A stretch of DNA of 64,000 nucleotides, from IMG/VR virus record IMGVR_UViG_3300034198_009894, positions 1 to 64,000 of that record. One strand, given 5' to 3'. The stretch comes from a virus. A program made the translations under genes and the position numbers. Positions 6,749 to 15,048 of the stretch are shown here, piece by piece (within the stretch, counting starts at the first letter, position 1; every line of letters begins with the position of its first letter). The notes beneath the pieces are model-generated. The model made no database searches. It had not been told where the DNA came from and worked only from the letters and a program-made list of their open reading frames with translations.

Positions 6749-7051
6749 TTATCCCATAATAATTTTTTTACTAGTTGTTGCTATACCAGTGGTAGCCTCA
6801 ATATACTTCATACGTACTTGATCAGCAGTAACACAATACATAGTGACACTATTAGTATTTAGCACTACGTTTTTGTCTTGTTCGGCCGTAAACATACTGG
6901 GAATTAATCCCATACCTTGATGATTAGGTGCTACGCTTAGTGGCTCAGCAAGCTCAATATAATGATCATCTATTGCCACTACTTTGCCAATGACTTCTTC
7001 GCCAGAATTTAGCTTGAAGGTCACAACCTCGTTTAATTCAACGTTCTTCAT
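6749..7051 (-). CDS. Sm-like fold phage protein
   Basis: 100 residues. The N-terminal 50 residues (VTFKLNSGEEVIGKVVAIDD, then YIELAEPLSV) have the strand-turn pattern of an Sm/LSm barrel. The middle (QGMGLIPSMF) and end (KYIEATTGI, KKIIMG) match a protein conserved in T4-like cyanophages and pelagiphages. Whether it binds RNA, like Hfq, is unknown. It overlaps the glutaredoxin gene by 4 nt, so it is co-translated with redox and RNR genes, but it also sits next to tail genes. Confidence 0.65.
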   Translation of the reverse strand: MKNVELNEVVTFKLNSGEEVIGKVVAIDDHYIELAEPLSVAPNHQGMGLIPSMFTAEQDKNVVLNTNSVTMYCVTADQVRMKYIEATTGIATTSKKIIMG

Positions 7052-7269
7052 TGTAATCTTTCTTTTAATTCATTAAACCCACCGATACAAGTCTCACCAA
7101 AAAATATCTGTGGCACTGATCTTGCTGTTGGTGCTGATTCTAATAATTGTTCTTTAGTCCATCCATCGCCGATCTTGCGCTCTTCAAACTCTACTCCCTT
7201 AAGTTTGAGTAAATTTTTTGCTGATTCACAATTTGGACAGTTATCTTTGCTCCATACTATTACATTCAT
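7048..7269 (-). CDS. nrdC: Glutaredoxin (NrdC/NrdH-like)
   Basis: 73 residues, a minimal thioredoxin fold. The redox motif is Cys-Pro-Asn-Cys at residues 11-14, followed by a cis-Pro motif (SVPQIFF) and the GG-F signature (IGGFNEL). It reduces the C-terminal cysteines of NrdA after each catalytic cycle. It lies in the same minus-strand operon, downstream of nrdB and nrdA, as in T4-like phages. Confidence 0.9.
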   Translation of the reverse strand: MNVIVWSKDNCPNCESAKNLLKLKGVEFEERKIGDGWTKEQLLESAPTARSVPQIFFGETCIGGFNELKERLQ

Positions 7270-7271
7270 AA

Positions 7272-7619
7272 TTACTCCTTTACTGGAAATTTCATTAGTT
7301 TCTTCTCTACCCTAAATCCGCTGAGTGCTTGTAAGTCTTCTTCAGTTGTCTTAGTACTAATTGCTATCTGACCATATGGATCCGCTGCCCAGTCCATTTC
7401 TTCTGTTGTCATCAGTGGTTGGTCGTTCTCTTTCAACATAGCATTGATGTTGTTTATGATAGTGCGTTGTGCCTCGGTATATTTACTCAAAGGATCTGAC
7501 TCAACGGTCAGAGTCTTTTTATATACTATTTTAGTACCATCTTCATTCTTCACTACTATTGATAACGTTGGCTCAAAAGTATCTGGCTTAAGTGCATGTT
7601 GTAATAGTATCTTTCTCAT
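7272..7619 (-). CDS. Hypothetical protein in nrd operon
   Basis: 115 residues starting MRKILLQHALKPDTFEPTLS, with a beta-rich first half and an acidic middle (TTEEMDWAADPYGQ). No catalytic motif or membrane segment is visible. It lies between nrdB and the glutaredoxin with 2-26 nt gaps, so it is co-transcribed with ribonucleotide reduction genes. I do not recognise a family. Confidence 0.7.
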   Translation of the reverse strand: MRKILLQHALKPDTFEPTLSIVVKNEDGTKIVYKKTLTVESDPLSKYTEAQRTIINNINAMLKENDQPLMTTEEMDWAADPYGQIAISTKTTEEDLQALSGFRVEKKLMKFPVKE

Positions 7620-7645
7620 TCTGCTCTCCTTGTATGTACTTATGA

Positions 7646-8746
7646 TTATAAGTCAGGTAGCAAAACTTTATCAACAGTATCGGACATTACACCTATAATA
7701 TAATTTGTGGATTCTGTTTCTTGTAGTGCTGCTTGCTTCTTGTTGATGTTGATATGCTTTGTAAACCAAGGTATCGGAGTACTCTTGGGATGAGAGCCTT
7801 GATACTTGATACCAATATCCTTCAAGCGATTGAAGGCCGTCCAATCTACAAAGTCTTTAAGAATCTCAGCATTTAGACCAATAACTGGGCCCTTCTTGAA
7901 CAGATAATCAGCCCACGCCTTTTCTTCTGCAATTACTTCTTCGTATAGTTGATATACTTCTTGCTCACAAACAAGTGCCACTCTAGCAAAACGTGGATCA
8001 TCTTTTACTACTTGATTGATGATCCAAGCAGTCCATTCTGTGTGTAATAGTTCATCTTGTAGAATTAGACTAATGATGTTGCCATTGCCGATGTAGATTT
8101 TGTTTTCTACCATAGCAAGACTGGTGGCAAAACTTACCATGAAGCGAAATGCTTCTAGTGCGTAGCTGGCATGTAATGCCATCCATATTGCCATAATGTG
8201 CTTGTCTTCGTTCACCTCATATCCCAATTCTTTATTACAATTGAGTTGATGTAATTGCTCGTAGTATCTACCAACACTACTAGCCATGTCAATGATTTCT
8301 TGCGTGTCATGAATGGTATTGAAAACATCTTTTGGTACACCATAAATGTTACGAATGATGTGACTATAACTCTTACTGTGAATATTGGTTTCAAAAAATG
8401 ACCAGTTATTAACCAGTGCCTCTAACTCTGGAATGCTAATTACTGGATTGAATACTTGCGCTGGAGCGCGACCTTGAATACTGTCTAGTGCTGTTTGACG
8501 TAGTAAGTTACTAGTAAAAATATGTTTGATAGCTTCACTAGAGTCTTTATGATCAATTTTGTCTTTAGTCAGTGATACTTCTTCTGGGACCCAAAAAAAT
8601 CCCCTTGCCGTATCTTCAAATTTTTGAATTTTTGGATACTTAACCTCTTCAAATCTTTGAACGGTTACTGGCCCAGCTGGATCCAGAAACATTGTACGAT
8701 TTAGATAGTTTGTTTTTGTTGATAGATTATATTGTAAGTTACTCAT
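7646..8746 (-). CDS. nrdB: Ribonucleoside-diphosphate reductase beta subunit
   Basis: 366 residues, normal length for class Ia NrdB. The radical/iron region reads ETNIHSKSYSHIIRN (residues about 120-134), with the His ligand and the likely radical Tyr. The second ligand helix reads QDELLHTEW near residue 231, with Glu and His three residues apart. The subunit houses the diiron-tyrosyl cofactor that starts catalysis in NrdA. It is intact, unlike nrdA. The extra residue between the Glu and His compared with E. coli SETIHSRSY is worth noting. Confidence 0.93.
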   Translation of the reverse strand: MSNLQYNLSTKTNYLNRTMFLDPAGPVTVQRFEEVKYPKIQKFEDTARGFFWVPEEVSLTKDKIDHKDSSEAIKHIFTSNLLRQTALDSIQGRAPAQVFNPVISIPELEALVNNWSFFETNIHSKSYSHIIRNIYGVPKDVFNTIHDTQEIIDMASSVGRYYEQLHQLNCNKELGYEVNEDKHIMAIWMALHASYALEAFRFMVSFATSLAMVENKIYIGNGNIISLILQDELLHTEWTAWIINQVVKDDPRFARVALVCEQEVYQLYEEVIAEEKAWADYLFKKGPVIGLNAEILKDFVDWTAFNRLKDIGIKYQGSHPKSTPIPWFTKHININKKQAALQETESTNYIIGVMSDTVDKVLLPDL

Positions 8747-8755
8747 ATGTTTCCC

Positions 8756-9361
8756 TCATAATTTCTTACTTGCTAACACGATCTGACAAATATGTTCCAA
8801 ACGTTCCACATGTTCAAAAGCACGCCACGGACTAGTATCAACCGCAACCACTCCATGACGATCAATCCCTACAATATGATTGTCTACAAACCCATTACTC
8901 TTCAAGCCCAACGCAGGTATAGTAGCATCTGCTAATTTCTGACTGATGGGCGGAACGTCTGTAACATTTGAGCCTACCCTTGTATATCTGCCCAATTCTG
9001 GGAATTCTTTAACCAATTCATTTAACTTTATACCAGCGTACATAGCAGCCACTGTGTAGGTGGGATGTAGATGTAATACTATTCTGACCTCTGTGTCAGT
9101 GTGCTTTTGAAGCCCGTAATGTAATGGAATTTCTCCTGACGGTTTTAACGCACTACTTAGATCAGTGTAGGGTAGTGCTCTATTTTCGGATATACTCCAT
9201 TTTATAAACATTTCTGGCTGTAGCGTTTGCTTTCTAATACCACTTGGCGTGATGTACATATGATCACGATCATGCCAACGAATGCTGGCATTGCCATCTC
9301 TGGCAGTAATCCAGTTTCGCTTATATGCTTCTACAAATATTTCGCTAATAGTTTCTAACAT
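8756..9361 (-). CDS. Class II aldolase/adducin-family enzyme
   Basis: 201 residues, the normal length of fuculose-phosphate aldolase, ribulose-phosphate 4-epimerase and MtnB-type dehydratases. Visible family motifs are DGNASIRW near the start (phosphate-binding loop), PSGEIPLHYGL with the catalytic acid, HLHPTY with two zinc-binding His, and a third His in the C-terminal HVERLEH. The substrate cannot be told from sequence. It sits between nrdA-C and nrdB with gaps of about 10 nt, so it is co-expressed with nucleotide synthesis. This is an auxiliary metabolic gene of unusual placement. Confidence 0.85.
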   Translation of the reverse strand: MLETISEIFVEAYKRNWITARDGNASIRWHDRDHMYITPSGIRKQTLQPEMFIKWSISENRALPYTDLSSALKPSGEIPLHYGLQKHTDTEVRIVLHLHPTYTVAAMYAGIKLNELVKEFPELGRYTRVGSNVTDVPPISQKLADATIPALGLKSNGFVDNHIVGIDRHGVVAVDTSPWRAFEHVERLEHICQIVLASKKL

Positions 9362-9370
9362 AATTCTTTC

Positions 9371-11206
9371 TTAAAGTTTGCATGCGATGCAATCCGCATC
9401 TTCCTCTTCAACCGGAGGAGTAAATTGTATGACATTCTCTGTCTTGTCTGCCAGAGCGGCTTTTGCGCCCATCTTGTTGATCAAGCTGTAGTACAGACTC
9501 TTACCGCCCCAATGATTGTACAACATTAAGTTCTTAGCAATCAAGGTAGCTGGTATCTTGCCGCCTTCAAAATGAGCCGGATTATAGAATGTGTTTGTAC
9601 TGATACTTTGATCCACGTATGCTGCCAATACTGCTGCTGTTTTTAGATAGTCTACACAATCGGTTTGGTCCCACATTAGTTGATAGCGATTCTTTAGACG
9701 CTTATAGTCAGGCACTACTTGAACAAATGACCCCGCTTTACTTTCTTTGACACTGATCAATTCCATTGGCAACTCAATCCCGTTAGTACTGTTCAACACT
9801 ACTGAACTACTTTCTACCGGAGCGATAGCCATTAATGTGGCGTTACGAATGCCACTCTTGAGTAGTCGTGCGCGTAGTGATTCCCAATCTAGCGATGGTG
9901 TGAAGTCTGTCAACTCATTGACACCCACTGCGCGGCGCTCCCATGGGAATACACCCTTACCATACCACGTATGTTCACTGCGACCACAACTGCCACGTTC
10001 CTCCGCCAGTTCAATGCTGGCCTCAGTGAGATAATATGCTTGATGCTCCATCCAACGCTTGACTTCAGCAAGTGCTTCTGGTGAACCATACTTCAGACCC
10101 CGCTTGGCATGCCAGTATGCTAGATTAGTAATTCCTATGCCTAGCGGTTCAAAATCACTGTTAGCTAGTTTACTCTGTACACTCAGGAAATCTTGATAAC
10201 TCAGTAGACTGCTCAGACTACGAACCAGTGTGCGACAACTCTTACGCATGTCTTGTGGATTACGGAACGCGCCCCAGTTCTGGCTGCCCAGTGTACATAA
10301 CGAGATACGCCCATTTTCATCTTCTAGTCTCTGAAATGGTTTTGTTGGAAGAAGAATCTCAGCACATAGATTTGACATATAAATTGGATCAACCTCTGTG
10401 TCAAATGATCCTTGATTGATAACATTGTCAATGTTGACCATATAGATACGACCAGTGTCTGTGCGCTCTTTTAGTATTCCGTTCTTGAAGATTTCTTCTG
10501 CTGATAACACTTTACGTTTCTTTGTAGCATCAGCCTCATACTTAACATAGAGTTCTTCAAATCGCTGTGTGTTACGATAGTATGCTTCGTACAGGTCTGG
10601 CACCTCATGCGGATCAAATAGGGTAATGTTTTCACTGTTCTTATATCTGCGCCAGAATAACTTGCTAACTACAACACCATAGTCTAACTGTCGGACACGC
10701 GTTTCTTCTGTGCCTTGGTTGTTCTTGAGTACAATAAAGTCTTCGAACTGGTAGTGCCAAATAGGTAGATACACAGTGCAGCTAGCATTCCGAATGCCGC
10801 CCTGGCTATTGTGCGTCAATACCATAGGACCATTTTCACAATCGGATGCGAAAAAAGTATGCTCATCTTCTACTGTTATATCTATATAATTAGTAGAATT
10901 TTTTTGGCCCACATCACATGCAAGCAATCTTGTAAAACCATGCTCAGTCAAAATTCTATCATTAATAGTCAACTCTTTTGGCTTCTTTTGAGAAAAACCA
11001 TTTTCCCATACCATAAAAGGATGATTTGTCGAACAATTAATTACCGTACCATTTTCCAATTCAACCCTCACCTGGTCATGTTCTGGAACAATAGTATTCC
11101 ATTTATCAGTTACTGTTTTAAAAACGATGTTTCTATTTTCGTCCAGTGTTTTGATTTTCATGCCTACTTGGAGGTCTTTTATTTGAATTTTTTTAGTAAT
11201 CGCCAT
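9371..11206 (-). CDS. nrdA-C: Split-intein C-fragment fused to NrdA C-terminal extein
   Basis: 611 residues. Residues 1-133 are intein: block B-like INCSTNHPFMV (about 56-66), block F YIDITVEDEHTFFAS (107-121), and block G ending MVLTHN at 133. Residue 134 is the +1 Ser, beginning SQGGIR of NrdA. The remaining 478 residues are the NrdA C-terminal part, with the barrel motifs, SVKESKAG, and the redox tail ending DADCIACKL. A ribosome-binding site (AAGGA) is present, and the start overlaps the nuclease gene by 14 nt. Activity should need trans-splicing with the product of 12338-13291. Confidence 0.92.
   Translation of the reverse strand: MAITKKIQIKDLQVGMKIKTLDENRNIVFKTVTDKWNTIVPEHDQVRVELENGTVINCSTNHPFMVWENGFSQKKPKELTINDRILTEHGFTRLLACDVGQKNSTNYIDITVEDEHTFFASDCENGPMVLTHNSQGGIRNASCTVYLPIWHYQFEDFIVLKNNQGTEETRVRQLDYGVVVSKLFWRRYKNSENITLFDPHEVPDLYEAYYRNTQRFEELYVKYEADATKKRKVLSAEEIFKNGILKERTDTGRIYMVNIDNVINQGSFDTEVDPIYMSNLCAEILLPTKPFQRLEDENGRISLCTLGSQNWGAFRNPQDMRKSCRTLVRSLSSLLSYQDFLSVQSKLANSDFEPLGIGITNLAYWHAKRGLKYGSPEALAEVKRWMEHQAYYLTEASIELAEERGSCGRSEHTWYGKGVFPWERRAVGVNELTDFTPSLDWESLRARLLKSGIRNATLMAIAPVESSSVVLNSTNGIELPMELISVKESKAGSFVQVVPDYKRLKNRYQLMWDQTDCVDYLKTAAVLAAYVDQSISTNTFYNPAHFEGGKIPATLIAKNLMLYNHWGGKSLYYSLINKMGAKAALADKTENVIQFTPPVEEEDADCIACKL
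10808..11206 (-). other. Intein C-fragment (133 aa) coding segment
   Basis: Encodes the C-intein from Met1 to the terminal His-Asn, followed at 10805-10807 by the Ser that accepts the splice. It contains blocks B, F and G but no endonuclease domain. It is unusually long for a C-fragment because the break lies very near the intein N-terminus. Confidence 0.88.
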
Positions 11207-12293
11207 TTTGATGTTGTTCCTTTGTTATCACTTTAATGTCTGGAAATTTTTTTGACATATCATGTTGCTTTGCTTTTAATACTGTTTTGCCATTTCTGGT
11301 TTTTCTATAATAGATATCCAATAAGTTCTTTGATTTAAAGAATAAATCATCAACTATGTAGAAACACTTGGTGGATAAGTTTGCGTAACTTTCGCTATTG
11401 GCATAATACTCTTCTGATGAAATTTGCATATTTTTTCTGTGTAGTAATGAATATACCGCAATTCGCTCTTCATTGGGATGTTTGTAAATCGTTGAATCAT
11501 ACTCATCTTTGGATATCATCCGCTTTTCGCCTGTTCTTCTATCAATGGCTTTAAATTCACCATGTGTTACTCCCACGTACTCGCTGTCCTCTTTGTAAAA
11601 TTCTGAAGCATCAACTATAGAAATTTCGCCAGTCTTTTTATTCTTGGCCGAAACTTTGCCCGTAGTAATACCAATATATCTCTCGTTTGAATAGAACTCG
11701 TCTTTTGGTATTCTTTTGGATTTCCCGGTTATGCTATCAATGCACATCACATAATCTTTGAATTCAGTGGTGTGAAGCATGGGATCATAGTCAACGACTT
11801 TAATTTTTTTAATTTCTCCTGACTCGGTTCTTATGTTCATCATACCGCTTGATATATGTTTGTGATTTCCAGTTGAATATTCTTCAACCGAAACTCTATA
11901 AATTGTACCATCATCCGATCTACATAAAGTAGAACCAGCTCCGCAGTTAGTACCGCCAGCATTTATCACATTGTAAAATAATGGGTTTTTGCCAACATTA
12001 AATTTTTCGTGATACGCCTTTTCTGCATCAAAAGCGTCTGCTCTCGTAGAGAAGTATTCTACATAAATTTTAAATAATTCTGGATTGGTTTTCATTCGAT
12101 CAACAAAATCAACAACAGTTGAACTAGAAAAATATCTAGAAAGTAAATCATGGGCATTAGTGCCCTCAACGCCCCTAGATCCAGAATAATATTTACCGTG
12201 TATTGTATCATACACTGTATAACAATAATAAATCGAATTTAGCAACATGTTTGTTTTTTGTCCGCCGTATGTTTCATATAGATATTTTGTCAT
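11193..12293 (-). CDS. GIY-YIG homing endonuclease between the nrdA halves
   Basis: I chose the ATG at 12293 because the Shine-Dalgarno GAGGGAG precedes it; an upstream ATG at 12308 lies inside the hairpin stem. The product is 366 residues. The nuclease core is near the start: YYCYTVYDTIHGKYYSGSR, a GIY-YIG variant. A large C-terminal region is built of roughly 33-residue repeats with the pattern TGE/TGK ... EFY/EYY ... YIG/YVG, probably modular DNA contacts. It is free-standing, not fused in the intein. Its stop overlaps the nrdA-C start. Confidence 0.82.
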   Translation of the reverse strand: MTKYLYETYGGQKTNMLLNSIYYCYTVYDTIHGKYYSGSRGVEGTNAHDLLSRYFSSSTVVDFVDRMKTNPELFKIYVEYFSTRADAFDAEKAYHEKFNVGKNPLFYNVINAGGTNCGAGSTLCRSDDGTIYRVSVEEYSTGNHKHISSGMMNIRTESGEIKKIKVVDYDPMLHTTEFKDYVMCIDSITGKSKRIPKDEFYSNERYIGITTGKVSAKNKKTGEISIVDASEFYKEDSEYVGVTHGEFKAIDRRTGEKRMISKDEYDSTIYKHPNEERIAVYSLLHRKNMQISSEEYYANSESYANLSTKCFYIVDDLFFKSKNLLDIYYRKTRNGKTVLKAKQHDMSKKFPDIKVITKEQHQNGDY

Positions 12294-12295
12294 TT

Positions 12296-12329
12296 CGTAC
12301 TCCCTCATAGTTATTTATGAAGGGGTACG
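12296..12329 (-). promoter_or_regulatory. RBS-sequestering hairpin containing a late promoter
   Basis: Minus-strand positions 12329-12317 pair with 12308-12296 over 13 positions (one A-C mismatch, one G-U) around an 8-nt loop. The 3' arm contains the nuclease Shine-Dalgarno GAGGGAG. The late octamer CATAAATA occupies 12312-12319, covering the loop and the end of the 5' arm. An RNA started from it would lack the 5' arm and free the ribosome-binding site. Confidence 0.7.
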
Positions 12330-12337
12330 AAAAACAC

Positions 12338-13291
12338 TCAGATATCGTTGTTTTTTTTATCTTCTTCGACTAAAACTTCGACCCACGTATCTGGAGTAAC
12401 ACAACAACTACGTAGATCGCCGTACCACTTCTTTAGGAACGGAATCAATCCAGTGTGCTTTATTTCACCGTTACGAATTGGTGCGCCGACTGGACGAATT
12501 CGTCCAATTTCCAATCCGATGCCAGCACGTTTACTAGCATACTTTGCCATCATTTCACCAGCCGCGAAAATGCTGTCGAGAGTATCGTCTGCGCTAATAA
12601 GTACACAACTACTAAACTGCTTAGTAGTAGTGCCAAGACCAGCCAACACAGGTGTAGCCAGTGTAAAGTGCCCTTCACTAGCACATTCATAATATTCTTT
12701 AACATATTTCAATCTTTTTTCTTTTGGTTCCGAGTGAAATGCGGTTGCGGCGGCGATAGCGTATCGTACTTGCGGAGTTTCGTAGATTTGACCCGTGCTA
12801 CGATTTTGAACAAGATATTTTTCGCATAGTTGAGCAATTGCCGCATATGTATACTTTTCATCTTTACTATGATCAATGAATAGATCAATGATATTCCATT
12901 CATCTTGAGTGTACCAATCAAGCAATTCAGGAGTGTATAGTCCCGCTTCTACATTTCGTTTAACTATATCATATAGTTTTGGAGGATCATAGTCGTTATA
13001 CACTTCTTTACGCAACATGCTTACACGCTGTCTGCCGGCCACATATTGATAATTTACGTTGTTGATTTCTGGATTTTCAGTCTCGTCAATCAAATCCACC
13101 ATTGCGTTTAATAGCAATTGATCAATTGTTGATGTTTTGATCCCGTCGTGAAATTGAATCTGCGCACGTATTTCAATCATACTGGCACTTACACCATCTA
13201 CCCCGCGACAGGCATGCGCTACTTGTCGTTGAATTTTGGAAATGTCCAACGGAACTCTAGCTCCGTCTCGCTTGATAACGTGTATAGTCAT
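12338..13291 (-). CDS. nrdA-N: NrdA N-terminal extein fused to a short split-intein N-fragment
   Basis: 317 residues. Residues 1-296 are the N-terminal part of the class Ia RNR large subunit: an ATP-cone at 1-90, then the start of the barrel with SSCVLISADDTLDSI (substrate-binding Cys) and GIGLEIGRIRPVGAP. At 296-297 the sequence changes from DLRSC to CVTPDTWVEV, an intein block A with Cys1. After only 21 intein residues it ends in KKNNDI and a stop. Intact homologues continue as RSCSQGG, which is exactly where the 9371-11206 protein resumes. Confidence 0.92.
   Translation of the reverse strand: MTIHVIKRDGARVPLDISKIQRQVAHACRGVDGVSASMIEIRAQIQFHDGIKTSTIDQLLLNAMVDLIDETENPEINNVNYQYVAGRQRVSMLRKEVYNDYDPPKLYDIVKRNVEAGLYTPELLDWYTQDEWNIIDLFIDHSKDEKYTYAAIAQLCEKYLVQNRSTGQIYETPQVRYAIAAATAFHSEPKEKRLKYVKEYYECASEGHFTLATPVLAGLGTTTKQFSSCVLISADDTLDSIFAAGEMMAKYASKRAGIGLEIGRIRPVGAPIRNGEIKHTGLIPFLKKWYGDLRSCCVTPDTWVEVLVEEDKKNNDI
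12341..12403 (-). other. Intein N-fragment (about 21 aa) coding segment
   Basis: Begins with the catalytic Cys1 and block A (CVTPDTWVEV) and ends 21 residues later. Conventional split inteins break after about 100 residues. This early break resembles the atypically split inteins such as AceL-TerL. Confidence 0.85.
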
Positions 13292-13318
13292 ATTATTTTA
13301 TCCTAATAATTATGTAAC

Positions 13319-13347
13319 ATTTTATACTTATAAAAGTGCTATGTCAA
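13319..13347 (-). promoter_or_regulatory. Sigma70-type promoter for nrdA operon
   Basis: TTGACA 13342-13347, 17-bp spacer, TAAAAT 13319-13324 on the minus strand, about 28 nt before the nrdA-N ATG. CAGTTTCGGA lies upstream (13371-13380 complement). Confidence 0.7.
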
Positions 13348-13417
13348 TTTATTTGAGTAAACATTGTGCTCCGAAACTGAACGTACAATTTCGTATTACA
13401 GTGCGAATGTTATAGCT

Positions 13418-13425
13418 TATTTATG
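13418..13425 (-). promoter_or_regulatory. Late octamer CATAAATA at end of upstream gene
   Basis: It overlaps the stop codon of the 13421-15031 gene and points to nrdA 126 nt downstream. It could add late transcription of the nrd cluster, including the split-intein halves. Confidence 0.45.
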
Positions 13426-15031
13426 TAACTCTAATGCTCAGACTAGTTTTAGTTTTAACGCTAGCAAAACACGTATTGGTATTGTTATAGGGAGTAACCC
13501 CTACAGCGTAAAATCCAGTTTTAGTGGGGGTTCCAGTAATAGTTACTCTTATAGATGGTGGTAAATTTGAAGAAGTCGGAATAGCAGTTACTGTAGCAGT
13601 GAGTCCACTAGAGATTAAACGTGTTGTGTCTAAATCAGCCGTGGTTGCGTTTCTTATATTTACTATTGTATTAAGCGGTACATTGACTCGCGCTTGTATA
13701 AGCGTGGCGGACGTATATTGGGGGGCGGGGCAATCGGGTGGAGCTACAACTCCGCTTCCGGCACTTACATTTGTAACGTTGGCTACTGCTCCTCCGTTTC
13801 CTAGATTATTAGTAGCATTGACTAGCACATTCCAAGCCTGATTCGTAGTAGTTGGAGTTCCAGTTATTGTTAGCACATAATCAGTTGCTTTAATCTTGCT
13901 TTTTGCGCCACTAAACGTCATAGTAGAGGGCAGACCAGACGCTATAGTAGCGCTAGTGGCATTTTGTATAGTGATAGTTCCGGTATAGGGATAGTTTCTT
14001 TGAAACACCGAGTTTGTATCACTTTGAGTTTTGCTGTTCTTTGATATTTGTCCTACCACTGGGTTTGGAGCCGGAGCGGGCAATACAGTGCCAGCACCCG
14101 CTGATTTAGTAGTACTAACAGAGGTACAAGTGGTTAGCGCATTAGTGGCTACAATGTTAACATTGTAGCTATTAGAACTTGACAGTCGTGGCATTCCACT
14201 AATCGTAAGCAAATAATTAAACCCACTTTTTACTCCAGAATGCGTTATTCCTGATGGCCAAGTTGTAGTTCCGGATGAACTTAATACTGGAGTGGCGTTA
14301 GTGGCATTTTCAATAATTAAAGTTTCCGAGTACGGAACTCCAACAGTAAAACTGTTGGTCTGTAAGTTTGGAATAACAGGGGCGATACAACTAACGGGAG
14401 TAACCTTACCAGTGTTGATAGATACGTCATCTGTGGCAAAGCCCCCTAGATACTGCTCCAAACAGCCTGTTCCAGTATTAGTGGCCCTTACTTTGATATT
14501 GTAGGATTGATTTCCAGTAGTTGGAACTCCAGCTATTAAAAACGTATAATTTCCAGAGATGGCAGATTGTGACTGAACCTCAATGCCAGTTGGAAGTCCA
14601 CTTATAGCTGCGCTAGTAGCATTATTAATTGTAATGCTACTACTAAATTGAGTTCCAACTGTAAAGACCAGAGTTTTTGTAATAGTTCCAATAGTTGGTC
14701 TAGTACATGATGGATAATTAACTGATATACTTCCTGTCCTAGTTGAGCTACATAAACTAACACTACTTATCGTACAGCCTCGTGGGAAATTACAAGCACT
14801 TCCCGTCCAAGTGAAACTACTAGGATTTGCCGGGGCAACTCCAGTGAGCATGTACCCCGTTTGCGCGGTCCATTCGAATTTAGCACCAGGAAGAGTAGTA
14901 TTAAACTGAATTTGAGTTGAAGGGTTAGCTACTACAGGTATACTATATGGCTGACCCGGAGTTAGCGGGCCGACTAGTCTAAGACTAACTTGGCCGGCAC
15001 GAATACAAGGATTATTATTAGAGATAATCAT
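13421..15031 (-). CDS. PIG/Ig-like repeat virion protein, smaller paralogue
   Basis: 536 residues made of about five repeats of roughly 90-100 residues. Each contains the pattern FxxNxPYTGTITIQNAT, then GLP, then YxLTITGTPTTTNQxWNV. This is the putative-Ig (He_PIG, cadherin-like) fold common in phage fibres and adhesins. The first 90 residues differ and may be the attachment domain. It sits directly downstream of its giant paralogue (15052-21588), with its own late octamer overlapping that gene's stop. Probable surface or host-binding role (inference). Confidence 0.75.
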   Translation of the reverse strand: MIISNNNPCIRAGQVSLRLVGPLTPGQPYSIPVVANPSTQIQFNTTLPGAKFEWTAQTGYMLTGVAPANPSSFTWTGSACNFPRGCTISSVSLCSSTRTGSISVNYPSCTRPTIGTITKTLVFTVGTQFSSSITINNATSAAISGLPTGIEVQSQSAISGNYTFLIAGVPTTGNQSYNIKVRATNTGTGCLEQYLGGFATDDVSINTGKVTPVSCIAPVIPNLQTNSFTVGVPYSETLIIENATNATPVLSSSGTTTWPSGITHSGVKSGFNYLLTISGMPRLSSSNSYNVNIVATNALTTCTSVSTTKSAGAGTVLPAPAPNPVVGQISKNSKTQSDTNSVFQRNYPYTGTITIQNATSATIASGLPSTMTFSGAKSKIKATDYVLTITGTPTTTNQAWNVLVNATNNLGNGGAVANVTNVSAGSGVVAPPDCPAPQYTSATLIQARVNVPLNTIVNIRNATTADLDTTRLISSGLTATVTAIPTSSNLPPSIRVTITGTPTKTGFYAVGVTPYNNTNTCFASVKTKTSLSIRVT

Positions 15032-15048
15032 TAGTTTCCTATAAATGT

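Noticed and set aside
7646-8746. Intein or intron in nrdB
   Set aside because: The frame is uninterrupted, with both iron-ligand motifs at normal spacing.
13375-13402. Terminator after the 13421-15031 gene
   Set aside because: The weak CGAAACTG/CAATTTCG hairpin has a mismatch and no T-tract on the minus strand.
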